A DNA stretch of 47,583 nucleotides from Trichloromonas sp034006665 (lineage in GTDB: Bacteria; Desulfobacterota; Desulfuromonadia; Desulfuromonadales; Trichloromonadaceae), in NCBI RefSeq assembly GCF_034006665.1, contig NZ_JAVESI010000027.1, positions 1 to 47,583 of the forward strand. Reading direction: 5' to 3'. Below are positions 25,820 through 34,348 of the stretch, one piece after another. The notes below the pieces were generated by a model. It saw only the letters and a program-made list of their open reading frames with translations. It made no database searches and was not told the DNA's origin. Numbering within the stretch: the stretch's first letter is position 1; each line of letters opens with the position of its first letter. The position numbers and the translations under genes are program-made.

Positions 25820-26056
25820 ATGAAAAAGATCGCCCTGAGCCTGTGCCTGATGTTGGCCATGTCCCTGGTCGCCTGCAAAAAACAGGAAGAAGCTGCTGCT
25901 CCCGCCGCCCCGGCCGTTGAGCAAGCCGCCCCGGCCGTTGAGCAAGCCGCTCCTGCCACTGAGCAAGCCGCTCCTGCCACTGAGCAGGCCGCTCCCGCTG
26001 CCGAGCAGGCTGCTCCTGCCGCTGAGCAGGCCGCTCCCGCTGCCGAGCAAAAGTAA
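25820..26056 (+). CDS. Small lipoprotein with seven heptad repeats
   Basis: The 78-residue protein has a lipobox SLVAC (Cys at residue 19), KKQEE, and then seven exact-length heptads AAPA(V/T/A)EQ (residues 29-77), ending in Lys. The DNA repeat unit is 21 bp, so copy changes keep the frame. The Ala/Pro/Glu/Gln composition suggests an extended, flexible periplasmic spacer. GGAGG lies about 12 bases before the ATG. Function unknown; a hairpin follows at 26069. Confidence 0.75.
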   Translation: MKKIALSLCLMLAMSLVACKKQEEAAAPAAPAVEQAAPAVEQAAPATEQAAPATEQAAPAAEQAAPAAEQAAPAAEQK

Positions 26057-26068
26057 TTCCGCAAAAAT

Positions 26069-26103
26069 CCTGGCGGGCCGTTATCGACCATCGGCCCGCC
26101 AGG
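26069..26103 (-). terminator. Hairpin between convergent genes
   Basis: A perfect 12-bp stem (CCTGGCGGGCCG and complement) closes an 11-base loop. On the minus strand it is followed by ATTTTTG, a fair termination signal for the minus-strand gene that ends at 26133. On the plus strand it is followed by A-rich sequence instead, so termination of the lipoprotein gene is less certain. Confidence 0.7.
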
Positions 26104-26132
26104 ACAAAAACCCATTCTCCAGTTTTTCCCGC

Positions 26133-26570
26133 CTAATCCCTCCGCCGTTTCCAAATCCCCGCCAGCACTGCGGTAAGCAGCACCGCCAGCACGATGCGGA
26201 TACCGAGAATCAGCCTGGCATCACCGCCGATAACGACAAAAATCAGCGTATCCTCCACCACCGCGTGACACGTGGCGAGAAATAGCCCCATGAGAAAAAG
26301 TTCCCTGCGGGGCAGGCGTTTCTGCTGGGCAACGCGGATAATGATCCCGGCACCGTAGGCGATACCGAGAAAAATGCCGGTGAACAGCGGCACCGCCGCC
26401 TCCCGACCCAGGCCCATGCCGCGCATCAGAGGCTCGACGGCGTCGCCGATGCGGCGGAAGATGGGCAGGTAACGGAAAACCTCGAAGAGGGTCACCAGCG
26501 GTACGATAATCAGCAGCAGTTTAAGAGCCAGCTTCCCAGCGCCCAACAAGGCGGGAAAAAGTACTTCCAT
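26133..26570 (-). CDS. Nucleoside-recognition (Gate) domain membrane protein, second half
   Basis: The 145-residue protein has about four membrane helices and the Gate/nucleoside-recognition pattern (LFEVFRYLPIFRRIGDAVEPLMRGMGLGREAAVPLFTGIFLGIAYGAGII). The ATG at 26570 overlaps the upstream gene's last bases; a start at 26639 within it is unlikely. With the neighbouring gene it forms a split pair like SpmA/SpmB. A transported substrate is unknown. Confidence 0.72.
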   Translation of the reverse strand: MEVLFPALLGAGKLALKLLLIIVPLVTLFEVFRYLPIFRRIGDAVEPLMRGMGLGREAAVPLFTGIFLGIAYGAGIIIRVAQQKRLPRRELFLMGLFLATCHAVVEDTLIFVVIGGDARLILGIRIVLAVLLTAVLAGIWKRRRD

Positions 26571-27019
26571 CAACCCACCCCCAGCGCCCGCAGGCCAAGG
26601 AGCAGCCAGCCGGCCAGGGCGGCGATGAGCAACCGACACAACGTCAGCACGCCCCCCCGGGTGCCGGTGCCGCGCAGCACCGCCCCTTCGACCAGCAGGT
26701 TATGGGCGATGCCCATCATCAGCCCACACTGGGTAACTTGCCAGGGGGACAAATCGAGAGGGGCCATGACCGCGATGGCGGCGTAGAGATTGAGCAAAAA
26801 AGCGGCGACAAAGGCGAAAGCGGCCTCGCCGGGGAGGTCGAAAAGTCCCATCAGCGGCGCGAAAAAGGCACCGAGCCAGGCGATGACCGGGGTCTGCTTG
26901 AGCAGGTCCACCAGCACGTAGAGGGGCACCACATACTTGCAGAGCTTGAAGGCGGTCGCAACCCCTCCGCGCAAGCCGGTGCGAATGCGGGTGGGTATGT
27001 CGGGAACAGCTTCGTTCAT
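26570..27019 (-). CDS. Nucleoside-recognition (Gate) domain membrane protein, first half
   Basis: The 149-residue protein also has about four membrane helices with the pattern VVPLYVLVDLLKQTPVIAWLGAFFAPLMGLFDLPGEAAFAFVAAFLLNLYAA, typical of the Gate domain. It is the first of a two-gene split in which single polypeptides elsewhere carry two such domains. The ATG at 27019 overlaps the SppA-like stop by 4 bases. Confidence 0.72.
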   Translation of the reverse strand: MNEAVPDIPTRIRTGLRGGVATAFKLCKYVVPLYVLVDLLKQTPVIAWLGAFFAPLMGLFDLPGEAAFAFVAAFLLNLYAAIAVMAPLDLSPWQVTQCGLMMGIAHNLLVEGAVLRGTGTRGGVLTLCRLLIAALAGWLLLGLRALGVG

Positions 27020-27960
27020 GGAGCGTACTGGTAACGGTAGCTGGGCAGAAGCGCTTCGCCGGCGAGCCCATCGAGAAGCGCCGCCGCTTGGGCAAAGGGA
27101 GCAACCGCCGCGTAGATGTTTTCGGCATAGGCACCGGGACGACGATAGATCACTACCCGCGCCTCATCGACCCCAGCCAGGGTGCGTAACAGCGCTAAGG
27201 CGTCTTCCAGGTAGCCGACCTCGTCGATGATACGCAGACCCTTGGCCCCGGTTGCATCGAAAACACCCCCGCGTCCCAGCTGTTTGAGGGAGCAGGGACT
27301 GAGTTTGCGGTTCTCCTCGATCAGACTGAGAAAACGCTGATGAAAGCGGTCGGTGATCCCCTGCATCAGGGCGATTTCCTCCGGTTCACTGGGACGTAGC
27401 GGCGACCAGAAATCCTTGAGAGGACCGCTCTTCACCGTCTCATCCTCAACTCCCCACTTATCAAGCAGGCCGGCGATATTAAACTTGAAAGTGATGACAC
27501 CGACACCGCCGACCAGGGCGGTGGGATGAGCGACGATGGCGTCAGCGGCCAAGGCCGCGTAGTAGCCGCCGGAAAGGGCCTTGTCCATGACGCAGGCGAC
27601 AACCGGCACCCCCTTTTGCTCGCCGAAGCGTTTCAGTTCATGGTAGAGGATATCGCTCGCCGTCACCGAGCCGCCACCACTGTCGATGCGCACCAGCAGC
27701 CCAACCACAGCGGGATCTTTCAACGCCAGGCGCAACTCTTCCTTGAGCCGGGGGATCAGGGGCGGTTCCTTGGAGAAACGCTCCAGCCCCACCGGCGCCA
27801 GGGAGATCAGACCGCTGATGTCGACCATCGCCAGCTTGGCCCGGCCACTCCCTTCCACCACCTGCTCGCGTGCCGAGCCCATCGGCTCGGAAAGAGGCAC
27901 CTTGACGAAGGCACAGCCCCCCAGCAGCAACAACCCCAGAAGTAGCCCCCATCTCTTCAT
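27016..27960 (-). CDS. S49 signal-peptide-peptidase-like lipoprotein
   Basis: The 314-residue protein is an S49 (SppA/SohB-like) serine protease. It has a lipobox LLGGC (Cys 16), the family start GLLVRIDSGGGSV, the catalytic Ser in DKALSGGYYAALAADAIVA and a candidate Lys in VKSGPLKDFWSP. It lacks the extra N-terminal repeat of long SppA forms, like the short single-domain bacterial enzymes. It is coupled to the Gate pair. Confidence 0.85.
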   Translation of the reverse strand: MKRWGLLLGLLLLGGCAFVKVPLSEPMGSAREQVVEGSGRAKLAMVDISGLISLAPVGLERFSKEPPLIPRLKEELRLALKDPAVVGLLVRIDSGGGSVTASDILYHELKRFGEQKGVPVVACVMDKALSGGYYAALAADAIVAHPTALVGGVGVITFKFNIAGLLDKWGVEDETVKSGPLKDFWSPLRPSEPEEIALMQGITDRFHQRFLSLIEENRKLSPCSLKQLGRGGVFDATGAKGLRIIDEVGYLEDALALLRTLAGVDEARVVIYRRPGAYAENIYAAVAPFAQAAALLDGLAGEALLPSYRYQYAP

Positions 27961-28020
27961 GAAAACTCCTTCCCCTTCCGTCAGTTGACTTTACCGGTGA
28001 GCCCCACTATAGTGCCCGCC

Positions 28021-28743
28021 ATGAGAGACCTGTTCATCGCCGACGCCCATCTGCTCGCTCCCGAAGACGCCAACTACCGGCGGCTGCTGGACTTTCTCCG
28101 CACCCAGCGGGGTGAAACACGCACCCTGGTACTGCTCGGCGACATCTTCGAATTCTGGATCGGCTACCGCTGGTGCGTCTTTTCCGCCTATGTGCCGCTG
28201 CTCGAAGCCCTGCGCGAGCTGCGGGAAGCGGGAACCCGCATCGTCTACGTGGAAGGCAACCATGACTTCCATCTCGGCCCCTACTTCGCCGAAACCTTAG
28301 GCTGCGACATCCTCCCCGACGGCGGCGTCATCGAGCTCGACGGCCAAAAAATCCATATCAGCCACGGCGACCTGATCGACCCCGCCGATCGGGGCTACCG
28401 TTTGCTGCGCCGCATTTTACGCAGCCGCCCCCTGCGCGCCCTCGCCACCATCCTTCCGCCGGATTGGGCCTGGGCCATCGCCCGCAGGGCCGGAGCTCTG
28501 AGCCGCCGTTCCCACACCCCCTCCTTACACCGCGAACCCCCTCTGCATCTTCTCGAAGAGCACGCCCGCCGGCATTTCGCCGCCGGCTGCCAAGCGGTCG
28601 TTACCGGTCATTTTCATGCCCCGGCGCGTCGCGATTTTGACGGCAACGTCATGATCGCCCTTGGCGACTGGATCGACCAGTATTCTTATGCGGTCTTCGC
28701 GGATGGCAAGCTTTCCCTCGCCCGTTTCTCCCCGAAAGGCTGA
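28021..28743 (+). CDS. lpxH: UDP-2,3-diacylglucosamine diphosphatase LpxH
   Basis: LpxH makes lipid X in lipid A synthesis. The calcineurin-like metallophosphoesterase has IADAHLL, GDIFEFWIG, GNHDFHLG, SHGD and GHFHAP motifs (five metal ligand blocks). The ATG at 28021 (MRDLFIADAH) is preferred over 27985 because it begins just before the first motif. The last 58 bases overlap the convergent YihY-type gene. Presence of LpxH indicates a Gram-negative cell with lipid A. Confidence 0.88.
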   Translation: MRDLFIADAHLLAPEDANYRRLLDFLRTQRGETRTLVLLGDIFEFWIGYRWCVFSAYVPLLEALRELREAGTRIVYVEGNHDFHLGPYFAETLGCDILPDGGVIELDGQKIHISHGDLIDPADRGYRLLRRILRSRPLRALATILPPDWAWAIARRAGALSRRSHTPSLHREPPLHLLEEHARRHFAAGCQAVVTGHFHAPARRDFDGNVMIALGDWIDQYSYAVFADGKLSLARFSPKG

Positions 28744-30101
28744 ACCTCTCCCCCTTCCCGCCGTATTTGCAACCTGCCGACCAGATCGCGCAGAGTCAGG
28801 CCGTTCAGAGCTTCCCGTCCGGCCGCCGCGAGAGTCTCTTCGATCTCCCGCACCAGTTCCCGTTCCGGCGTCGCACGCAGGCGGGCATAACGGGCGCCGT
28901 CCGCCTTCAATCCCTGAAGCAGATCGTGTACCGTCAGGGTATCCAGCGCCTGTCCCGGCTGATAAGCCGGAACACCGGCCTTGCCGTCGCGCACTTCGCT
29001 GAGGAAACCGAGGCCTTCCAGATGTCCGAGAACGTCTTGGGCCAGACGCGGGGGGAGGTTGATATGGGCGGCAATCCGCACCAGATCCCAGGGTTTTTCA
29101 CCGCGATAGAAGTTCTCTGCGATAACCAGCATGGCCGTCAGGGAAACCAGTTCGCGACTGGCGAAATTGACCTCGGGCCCGCGGATATCGCTGGAAGCCC
29201 GGCGCAGATTCTGCCAGGCGTAACTGACTTCGACCCCGAGCAGCACGATCAACCAGCTCACGTAGAGCCAGACCATGAAGATCGGCAACGCCGCCATGGT
29301 ACCGTAGATGGCGTTGTAGCGTCCGACCCCGACCTGAAAATGAACATAGCCCCATTGGGCCAACTGCCAGAGAGTCCCCCCGAGAATTCCTCCGACCAGG
29401 GCCGCCGTGGTGTTGACCCGGGTATTGGGCATGAAGATATAAAGGGCGGTAAAGGTGATCCACATACCGACATAAGGGATCGATTTGAACAGCAGCGGCA
29501 CCAGCGGCCCGAGATAGCTGTTCTCCCGCAAATGGGCGATGAGCTCGTTGCTGGCCAGCGAAGAGGTCATTGAGATGGCTGCCAGCACGAAAATCGGGCC
29601 GATGGTAACGACGGAGAAATAGTCAGAGAAACGCCGCAGCAGCGGCCGGGTTTCGTTGACGCCCCAAATGTGATTGAAACTCTTTTCGATATTGGAAAGG
29701 AGGGTGAGTACCGTCAACACCAGAGCGGCGAGTCCCACCACCCCGAGCCGGGCAACATTCGTGTTGTCGATGTAATGGAGGATCTGGGCAACGACATCCT
29801 CGGTCCCCGGCGCCAGATTGTTGAGAATCAGCGGTTCAAGGGTGTTCTGCACGCCGAAACCCTTGAGCAGGGCGAACATCAGGGCCAGCAGGGGAACGAC
29901 GGACAAGAGGGTGGTGAAGGTCAACGCCGAAGCACGCAGCATGCAGCGATCGGCGAAAAACCCCTGGAAAGCCGCGATCACCACCCGCGCCTGACGCAGC
30001 AGCAAGGCGCGAGGGCGGGAAAGACTCTCCGCCTCCAGACGCCAGAGATCCTCTTCCAGAAAGGTCCGGAGCCTTTTCCGACCCTCAGCGATCAGCGACA
30101 T
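28686..30101 (-). CDS. YihY/RNase BN-like membrane protein
   Basis: The 471-residue protein has the YihY (UPF0761) domain (about 30-300) with about six membrane helices and RASALTFTTLLSVVPLLALMFALLKGF and NIEKSFNHIWGVNETR motifs, followed by a C-terminal soluble extension (about 320-471) that looks like winged-helix plus helical regulatory parts. The annotation 'RNase BN' for this family is historical and unsupported; the role is unknown. The ATG at 30101 has GGAGG upstream; the longer start at 30203 has none. It overlaps lpxH at the 3' end. Confidence 0.82.
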   Translation of the reverse strand: MSLIAEGRKRLRTFLEEDLWRLEAESLSRPRALLLRQARVVIAAFQGFFADRCMLRASALTFTTLLSVVPLLALMFALLKGFGVQNTLEPLILNNLAPGTEDVVAQILHYIDNTNVARLGVVGLAALVLTVLTLLSNIEKSFNHIWGVNETRPLLRRFSDYFSVVTIGPIFVLAAISMTSSLASNELIAHLRENSYLGPLVPLLFKSIPYVGMWITFTALYIFMPNTRVNTTAALVGGILGGTLWQLAQWGYVHFQVGVGRYNAIYGTMAALPIFMVWLYVSWLIVLLGVEVSYAWQNLRRASSDIRGPEVNFASRELVSLTAMLVIAENFYRGEKPWDLVRIAAHINLPPRLAQDVLGHLEGLGFLSEVRDGKAGVPAYQPGQALDTLTVHDLLQGLKADGARYARLRATPERELVREIEETLAAAGREALNGLTLRDLVGRLQIRREGGEVQPFGEKRARESLPSAKTA

Positions 30102-30246
30102 GCAACCTCCGTGGCAACGGCCTGGGGAATAAAGCAGAAAAGGCCGCACCACAGAGGACAGCGAGCTCTGTAGTGATCTACAGCCTTTTTCAGGCTTATC
30201 CATTTCATCAATAAATATGACTTAAACACCTGAACAATAATATGAT

Positions 30247-30774
30247 TCAGATATTTTTCCGCAACGCCCGGGCGATACTGATTCGTTCCTCGGCACGAGT
30301 TTCCTCGTCGCCCGACTCCTTGATAAAGAGGCGGTTGACCGCCGCCAGGGTCGCGTTCAACGTTTCCATATTGATGACCGCCGAAGCGGGAAGGCTCTCC
30401 ATCCCCTGAAAATTCAACGGGCAGTAATCGATAAAACGCTCGCCGTCACGGCGGCCGAGCAGGGGCAGGCCGTGAGTGCGGCAGATCAGGGGACGCGCTT
30501 CATAGAGCCGACAAGCGCCATCCTTGAGCAGCGGGCAGGGGCCGTCCTCCGCCGCTGCGCGAGCCCGGTCACGGATCTCCGCGGCCAACACCGCCGGAGC
30601 TTCGGCCAGCGCCGCCGCCAGCGCCGCCGCTTCCACCGGGAAGAGGGAGAGATGGCGACAACAGCCGTCACACCCCAAGCGACAGACGATCTGCTCACGA
30701 AAGTCCGCTTCGATGCGGGCACAAAGCTCATCCACCCGCGCTACCAGCTGCCGATAATTCCTCAGCCTCTCCAT
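30247..30774 (-). CDS. YkgJ-family cysteine-cluster protein
   Basis: The 175-residue protein carries a zinc/iron-chelating cysteine cluster: CDGCCRHLSLFPVE, CPLL..GACRLYEARPLICRTHGLPL and a last Cys at DYCPLNF. This matches the YkgJ (CxxCxxCC) family, whose members may bind metal clusters, of unknown function. It follows the dihydrolipoyl dehydrogenase-like gene by 44 bases, with a short tandem repeat between. Confidence 0.82.
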   Translation of the reverse strand: MERLRNYRQLVARVDELCARIEADFREQIVCRLGCDGCCRHLSLFPVEAAALAAALAEAPAVLAAEIRDRARAAAEDGPCPLLKDGACRLYEARPLICRTHGLPLLGRRDGERFIDYCPLNFQGMESLPASAVINMETLNATLAAVNRLFIKESGDEETRAEERISIARALRKNI

Positions 30775-30781
30775 CCCTTCC

Positions 30782-30812
30782 GCCTTCAGTCTTCAGTCTT
30801 CAGTCTTCAGCC
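30782..30812. repeat. Short 7-bp tandem repeat between genes
   Basis: Four nearly perfect CTTCAGT units stand head to tail just before the YkgJ start. A single related unit occurs at about 21329-21347 downstream of the LOG-like gene. It looks like a dispersed intergenic microsatellite rather than a regulatory element. Confidence 0.6.
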
Positions 30813-30818
30813 TGACCC

Positions 30819-32234
30819 TTAATCCAACGCCTCAACAGCATAAGCGCCGCAGCTCGCCAGATCGGACTCGCCGGCACCGGGCAGTTGTCCGGCCAGCTCG
30901 CGCAGGGCGCTGCGCAGCCCTTCTTCATAGACCGGATGATAAAAGGGCATGCGCAGCAGATCCATGACCTTGAGCCCCCGCTCGATGGCCAGGGCCAGCA
31001 GATGGGCCATGTGCTCGGCGGCGGGAACGCACATCTCGGCCCCGAGCAGCCGGCCACTCTTTTTATCGGCATAGATGTGGAGTACGCCTTTGTTCTTCTC
31101 GGCGGTACGCGCCCGCCCGTGGCGGGCAAAGGAAACCTTGCCGAAGATGACCGTCTCCGGATCGAGTTCCGCCAGACGCTTCCCCACCGCCGCCACCTCG
31201 GGATCGGAAAAGACCACGGCCAGCGGCGTACGGCGCTTGAAACAGTGGATGGATTCGGCCACGGCGTTGATCCCGGCGATATGTCCCTCGTCCGCCGCCT
31301 CGTGCAGAAGAGCCGCCTGGCCGTTGGCGTCCCCGGCGAGGAAGATGGGGAGATCGGCGACTTGCAGGGTCGAAGGATTGACTTGCGGCTGGCCACGCTT
31401 GTCCAAGGGAATACCGAGGCTCTCCAGGCCGAGGCCGTCGATATTGGGGCGCCGCCCCATTGCGACCAGCACCCGGTCGACCACCACCTGCGCGGTGCCG
31501 GCGGCGACTTCGATGCCGCCTTCGACCCGGCGCAATTCAGCCCCTACGCCGGTATGGATGGCGAATTCCCGGCCCAGCAGTTTGACCAGGTTCTCGTTCA
31601 CTTCCTCGTCGCTCAAGCCCGCCAGGCGCGGGCTCAGATCGAAGGCGTTGATGGTGATGCCGAGGCGGGCGAGGGCCTGGGCCATCTCCACGCCGATGGC
31701 ACCGAGGCCGATGACCGCCATGCGCCCCGGCAGATCAGTCTGATCGAAGAGATTATCGGTGGTGAGAATCCCGTCTCCCAAGGCGCACCAAGCTTCAGGG
31801 ACGACCGGGCGACTGCCGGGGGCGAGAACGATGCGCTTGGCGCGAAAGCGGCGACCGTCGACCTCAACGGTCTGCCCATCGAGCAACCGGGCGCGACCGG
31901 GCAGATTGCGCTCGCCGAGATCCTCGGTGGCCTTGAGCACGCCACCGACGAATTTATCCCGCAGGTTTCGTACCCGGCGCAGCACCGCCGGGATGTCGAC
32001 AGCTAGGGACTCGCCGCCGGAGATGCCGAAAGCAGGGAAATCATTGCGCCGCGCAAAAGCGTTGGCCGCTTCGATCAGGGCCTTCGAAGGCATGCAGCCG
32101 ACCCGGGCGCAAGTGGTGCCGTAAGGGCCGTCATTGATCAACAGAAAATTATCGGTGCGTTTGCGCACCTCACGCAACGCCGCCAGCCCGGCGGAACCGG
32201 CACCAACGATAATCACGTCAACGTTTTGCTCCAT
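30819..32234 (-). CDS. Dihydrolipoyl dehydrogenase-like flavoenzyme
   Basis: The 471-residue class I pyridine nucleotide-disulfide reductase has an FAD motif VIIVGAGSAG, the redox-active pair TTCARVGCMPSK, an NAD(H) motif VIGLGAIGVEMA and a C-terminal dimer domain with the active-site HPVYEEG. It is a dihydrolipoyl dehydrogenase relative, but it has no linked 2-oxoacid dehydrogenase E1/E2 genes in the window, so a stand-alone or glycine/sulfur role cannot be ruled out. The ATG at 32234 has GGAGG upstream; the longer GTG start at 32246 is weaker. Confidence 0.85.
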   Translation of the reverse strand: MEQNVDVIIVGAGSAGLAALREVRKRTDNFLLINDGPYGTTCARVGCMPSKALIEAANAFARRNDFPAFGISGGESLAVDIPAVLRRVRNLRDKFVGGVLKATEDLGERNLPGRARLLDGQTVEVDGRRFRAKRIVLAPGSRPVVPEAWCALGDGILTTDNLFDQTDLPGRMAVIGLGAIGVEMAQALARLGITINAFDLSPRLAGLSDEEVNENLVKLLGREFAIHTGVGAELRRVEGGIEVAAGTAQVVVDRVLVAMGRRPNIDGLGLESLGIPLDKRGQPQVNPSTLQVADLPIFLAGDANGQAALLHEAADEGHIAGINAVAESIHCFKRRTPLAVVFSDPEVAAVGKRLAELDPETVIFGKVSFARHGRARTAEKNKGVLHIYADKKSGRLLGAEMCVPAAEHMAHLLALAIERGLKVMDLLRMPFYHPVYEEGLRSALRELAGQLPGAGESDLASCGAYAVEALD

Positions 32235-32292
32235 AGCCTCCTCCACATAAAAGCCGGGGATGAAAAGAACAACGGTCTTTCACCCTCAACAA

Positions 32293-32916
32293 CTAAAAGG
32301 CCCCGCGAACGCCGTCGAGCACGTACTGCACGGCGAGAAAGGCCAGCACCAGACCCATCAGCCGGGTGATGATGGCCGCCCCGAGGGCGCCGATCAGCTT
32401 TAGCAAGGCATCGGCGCGCAACAGCAGCAGACAGGTCGCGACGAAGACCAAGGCGCTTGCCGCCAATAGGGCCAGATAATCGGCCGCCGTGCGGACATGC
32501 TCAACGAAGATCAGCCCGGTGGCGATGGCCCCCGGCCCCGCCAACAGGGGGAAGGCCAGCGGCGTGATGGAAATATCCGCCTTGGCCTCGGCCAGCCGCT
32601 CCTCCCGGCGGCTGGTGCCGGTCCCGGTGGGGCGACCGTAAAGCATCTCCAAAGAGATTACGAAGAGCAAAAGCCCGCCGCAGATCCGCACCGCCGCCGT
32701 TTCAATGGCGAAATAACCCATCATCAGTCGTCCGCAGATCAGAAAAAAAACGAGAATAGCATAGGCCGCAAGACAGCCGCGAACAGCCATGACCCGCCGC
32801 TGGGCACGGGTATTGTCCGGGGTGATGGCGAGAAATACCGGCACCCCGGCGATGGGATCGACGATGATGAAGAGTTGCAGGGCAAAGGCCGTGAAGAGCG
32901 CAAAGGATGAATCCAT
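32293..32916 (-). CDS. MarC-family membrane protein
   Basis: The 207-residue protein has six predicted membrane helices of the MarC/UPF0056 family. The signature FALQLFIIVDPIAGVPVFLAIT and the mid-domain ISITPLAFPLLAGPGAIAT are clear. The family has no proven transported substrate; the old link to multiple antibiotic resistance is not supported. It lies between the dihydrolipoyl dehydrogenase and M16 genes. Confidence 0.87.
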   Translation of the reverse strand: MDSSFALFTAFALQLFIIVDPIAGVPVFLAITPDNTRAQRRVMAVRGCLAAYAILVFFLICGRLMMGYFAIETAAVRICGGLLLFVISLEMLYGRPTGTGTSRREERLAEAKADISITPLAFPLLAGPGAIATGLIFVEHVRTAADYLALLAASALVFVATCLLLLRADALLKLIGALGAAIITRLMGLVLAFLAVQYVLDGVRGAF

Positions 32917-32932
32917 ACCCCGCCTCCCCTCC

Positions 32933-34348
32933 CTAAGGGGTCTTGCGTTCCAGCTTCTTCACCGGCAGACCCAGGCTTTCCGGCGCGGCGTCGAACTCGG
33001 CGGGATTACCGACCAGCACCAGCTGCTGCCGGTCGGGGTGCAGATAGAGCCGGGCAACGCGCTGCACATCCGCGACGGTGACGGCGGCAATCCGGTCGCG
33101 ATAGGTCTGGAGATAATCCGGCGCGTAGTCGTAATAATCGAGGCGCATCTGCTGGTTCACCACTTGGTGACTGTCGCTGAAGGCGAAGACGAAAGAGTTG
33201 ATCAGGCTCTCTCTGGCGATCCGCAACTCCTCGTCGGTAACCGGGGTTTCGCGCAGGTCGGTCATGATCCCCCGGATCAGGGTGATCACCTCGGCGGTGG
33301 CGCCGTTTCTGGTTTCGCAGCCGGCGACAAAGGGGCCGGGGAGGCGCCGACCAATGTCGTAATAGGAATAGACCGAATAGGCCAGCCCTCGGTTGGAGCG
33401 GACCTCGCGCATCAGCCGGGAATTGAAGCCGCCGCCGCCGAGGATGAAGTTCATCACCCGCACCGCCGGCACGTCGGGGTTGTCCTTGTCGATGGCGACC
33501 TCGCCCAAGAGGATGGTGCTTTGCGGAATCTCCTTCTCCGCCAGCCACAGCGCCGGAGCCTCGGCCGCCACCAGCGGCGGCACCGGCGCCCGGCTCCCCG
33601 CCCCGCCGGTCCGGTCGGCGAAGATTTCCGTCATCAAACGCGTGACCTCGGCACTCGCAAAGTCGCCGCTGATGCCGATCCAGAGCGGGGTTTCGGCCAG
33701 GTCGCGGCGATGGCGCGCGACCAGATCCTCGCGGCGGATCGATTCCAGACCGGCGACACTCGGCGAACGACCCAGAGGATGCTCGCCGTAGAGGGCGCGC
33801 ATCAGTTCCCGCGAGGCGAGCGCGCCGGGATCGTCGTCCTGGCGACGGACCAGTTCGATGGCCTGGCGGCGCGCCAGTTCCAGCCGACCAGCGTCGAATT
33901 TGGGCCGGGAGAGAACATCGTGCAGCATCTCCAGCCCGGCGCGCAGATCATCCCGGCGCAGGGAGAGGGCCAGTTGCGTGGTATAGGTATCGGCGGCCGC
34001 AGTAAAGTCGGCGGCCATGCGCTCCAACTCCCGGTCGAACGCCTCCGGCGAGAAGTCGCCCGCACCGCCGGTGCGCAGCAGTACCGCCAGCAGATCGGCG
34101 AGACCGGTCTTCTCCGGCGGATCGACGATCCCCCCGGACCCGGTCGTGACGCTGATCTCCACCAGGGGCAACTCGTGATCCTCGTGGAGATAGAGGCGGA
34201 TGCCGTTGGCGAGGGTCACCGGTTCGATGCGCGGTACCTCGAATTTTAAAGGGGCGAAGCTGAGCTGGTCCGGCCGCACCGGAGATTGAGGCGTGCAGCC
34301 TGCGAGAAACAACAAGATCGGCAGCAACCACCGCAAGAATGACATCAT
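32933..34348 (-). CDS. M16-family peptidase homologue, non-catalytic partner
   Basis: The 471-residue exported lipoprotein (lipobox LFLAGC near residue 18) has the two M16 half-domains. The HxxEH zinc motif of the catalytic subunit is replaced: the equivalent segment reads GLADLLAVLLRTGG, so it is probably the non-catalytic partner. The C-terminal half contains LGGGGFNSRLMREVRSNRGLAYSVYSYYD, typical of the partner. It overlaps the catalytic gene by 4 bases. Confidence 0.85.
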   Translation of the reverse strand: MMSFLRWLLPILLFLAGCTPQSPVRPDQLSFAPLKFEVPRIEPVTLANGIRLYLHEDHELPLVEISVTTGSGGIVDPPEKTGLADLLAVLLRTGGAGDFSPEAFDRELERMAADFTAAADTYTTQLALSLRRDDLRAGLEMLHDVLSRPKFDAGRLELARRQAIELVRRQDDDPGALASRELMRALYGEHPLGRSPSVAGLESIRREDLVARHRRDLAETPLWIGISGDFASAEVTRLMTEIFADRTGGAGSRAPVPPLVAAEAPALWLAEKEIPQSTILLGEVAIDKDNPDVPAVRVMNFILGGGGFNSRLMREVRSNRGLAYSVYSYYDIGRRLPGPFVAGCETRNGATAEVITLIRGIMTDLRETPVTDEELRIARESLINSFVFAFSDSHQVVNQQMRLDYYDYAPDYLQTYRDRIAAVTVADVQRVARLYLHPDRQQLVLVGNPAEFDAAPESLGLPVKKLERKTP

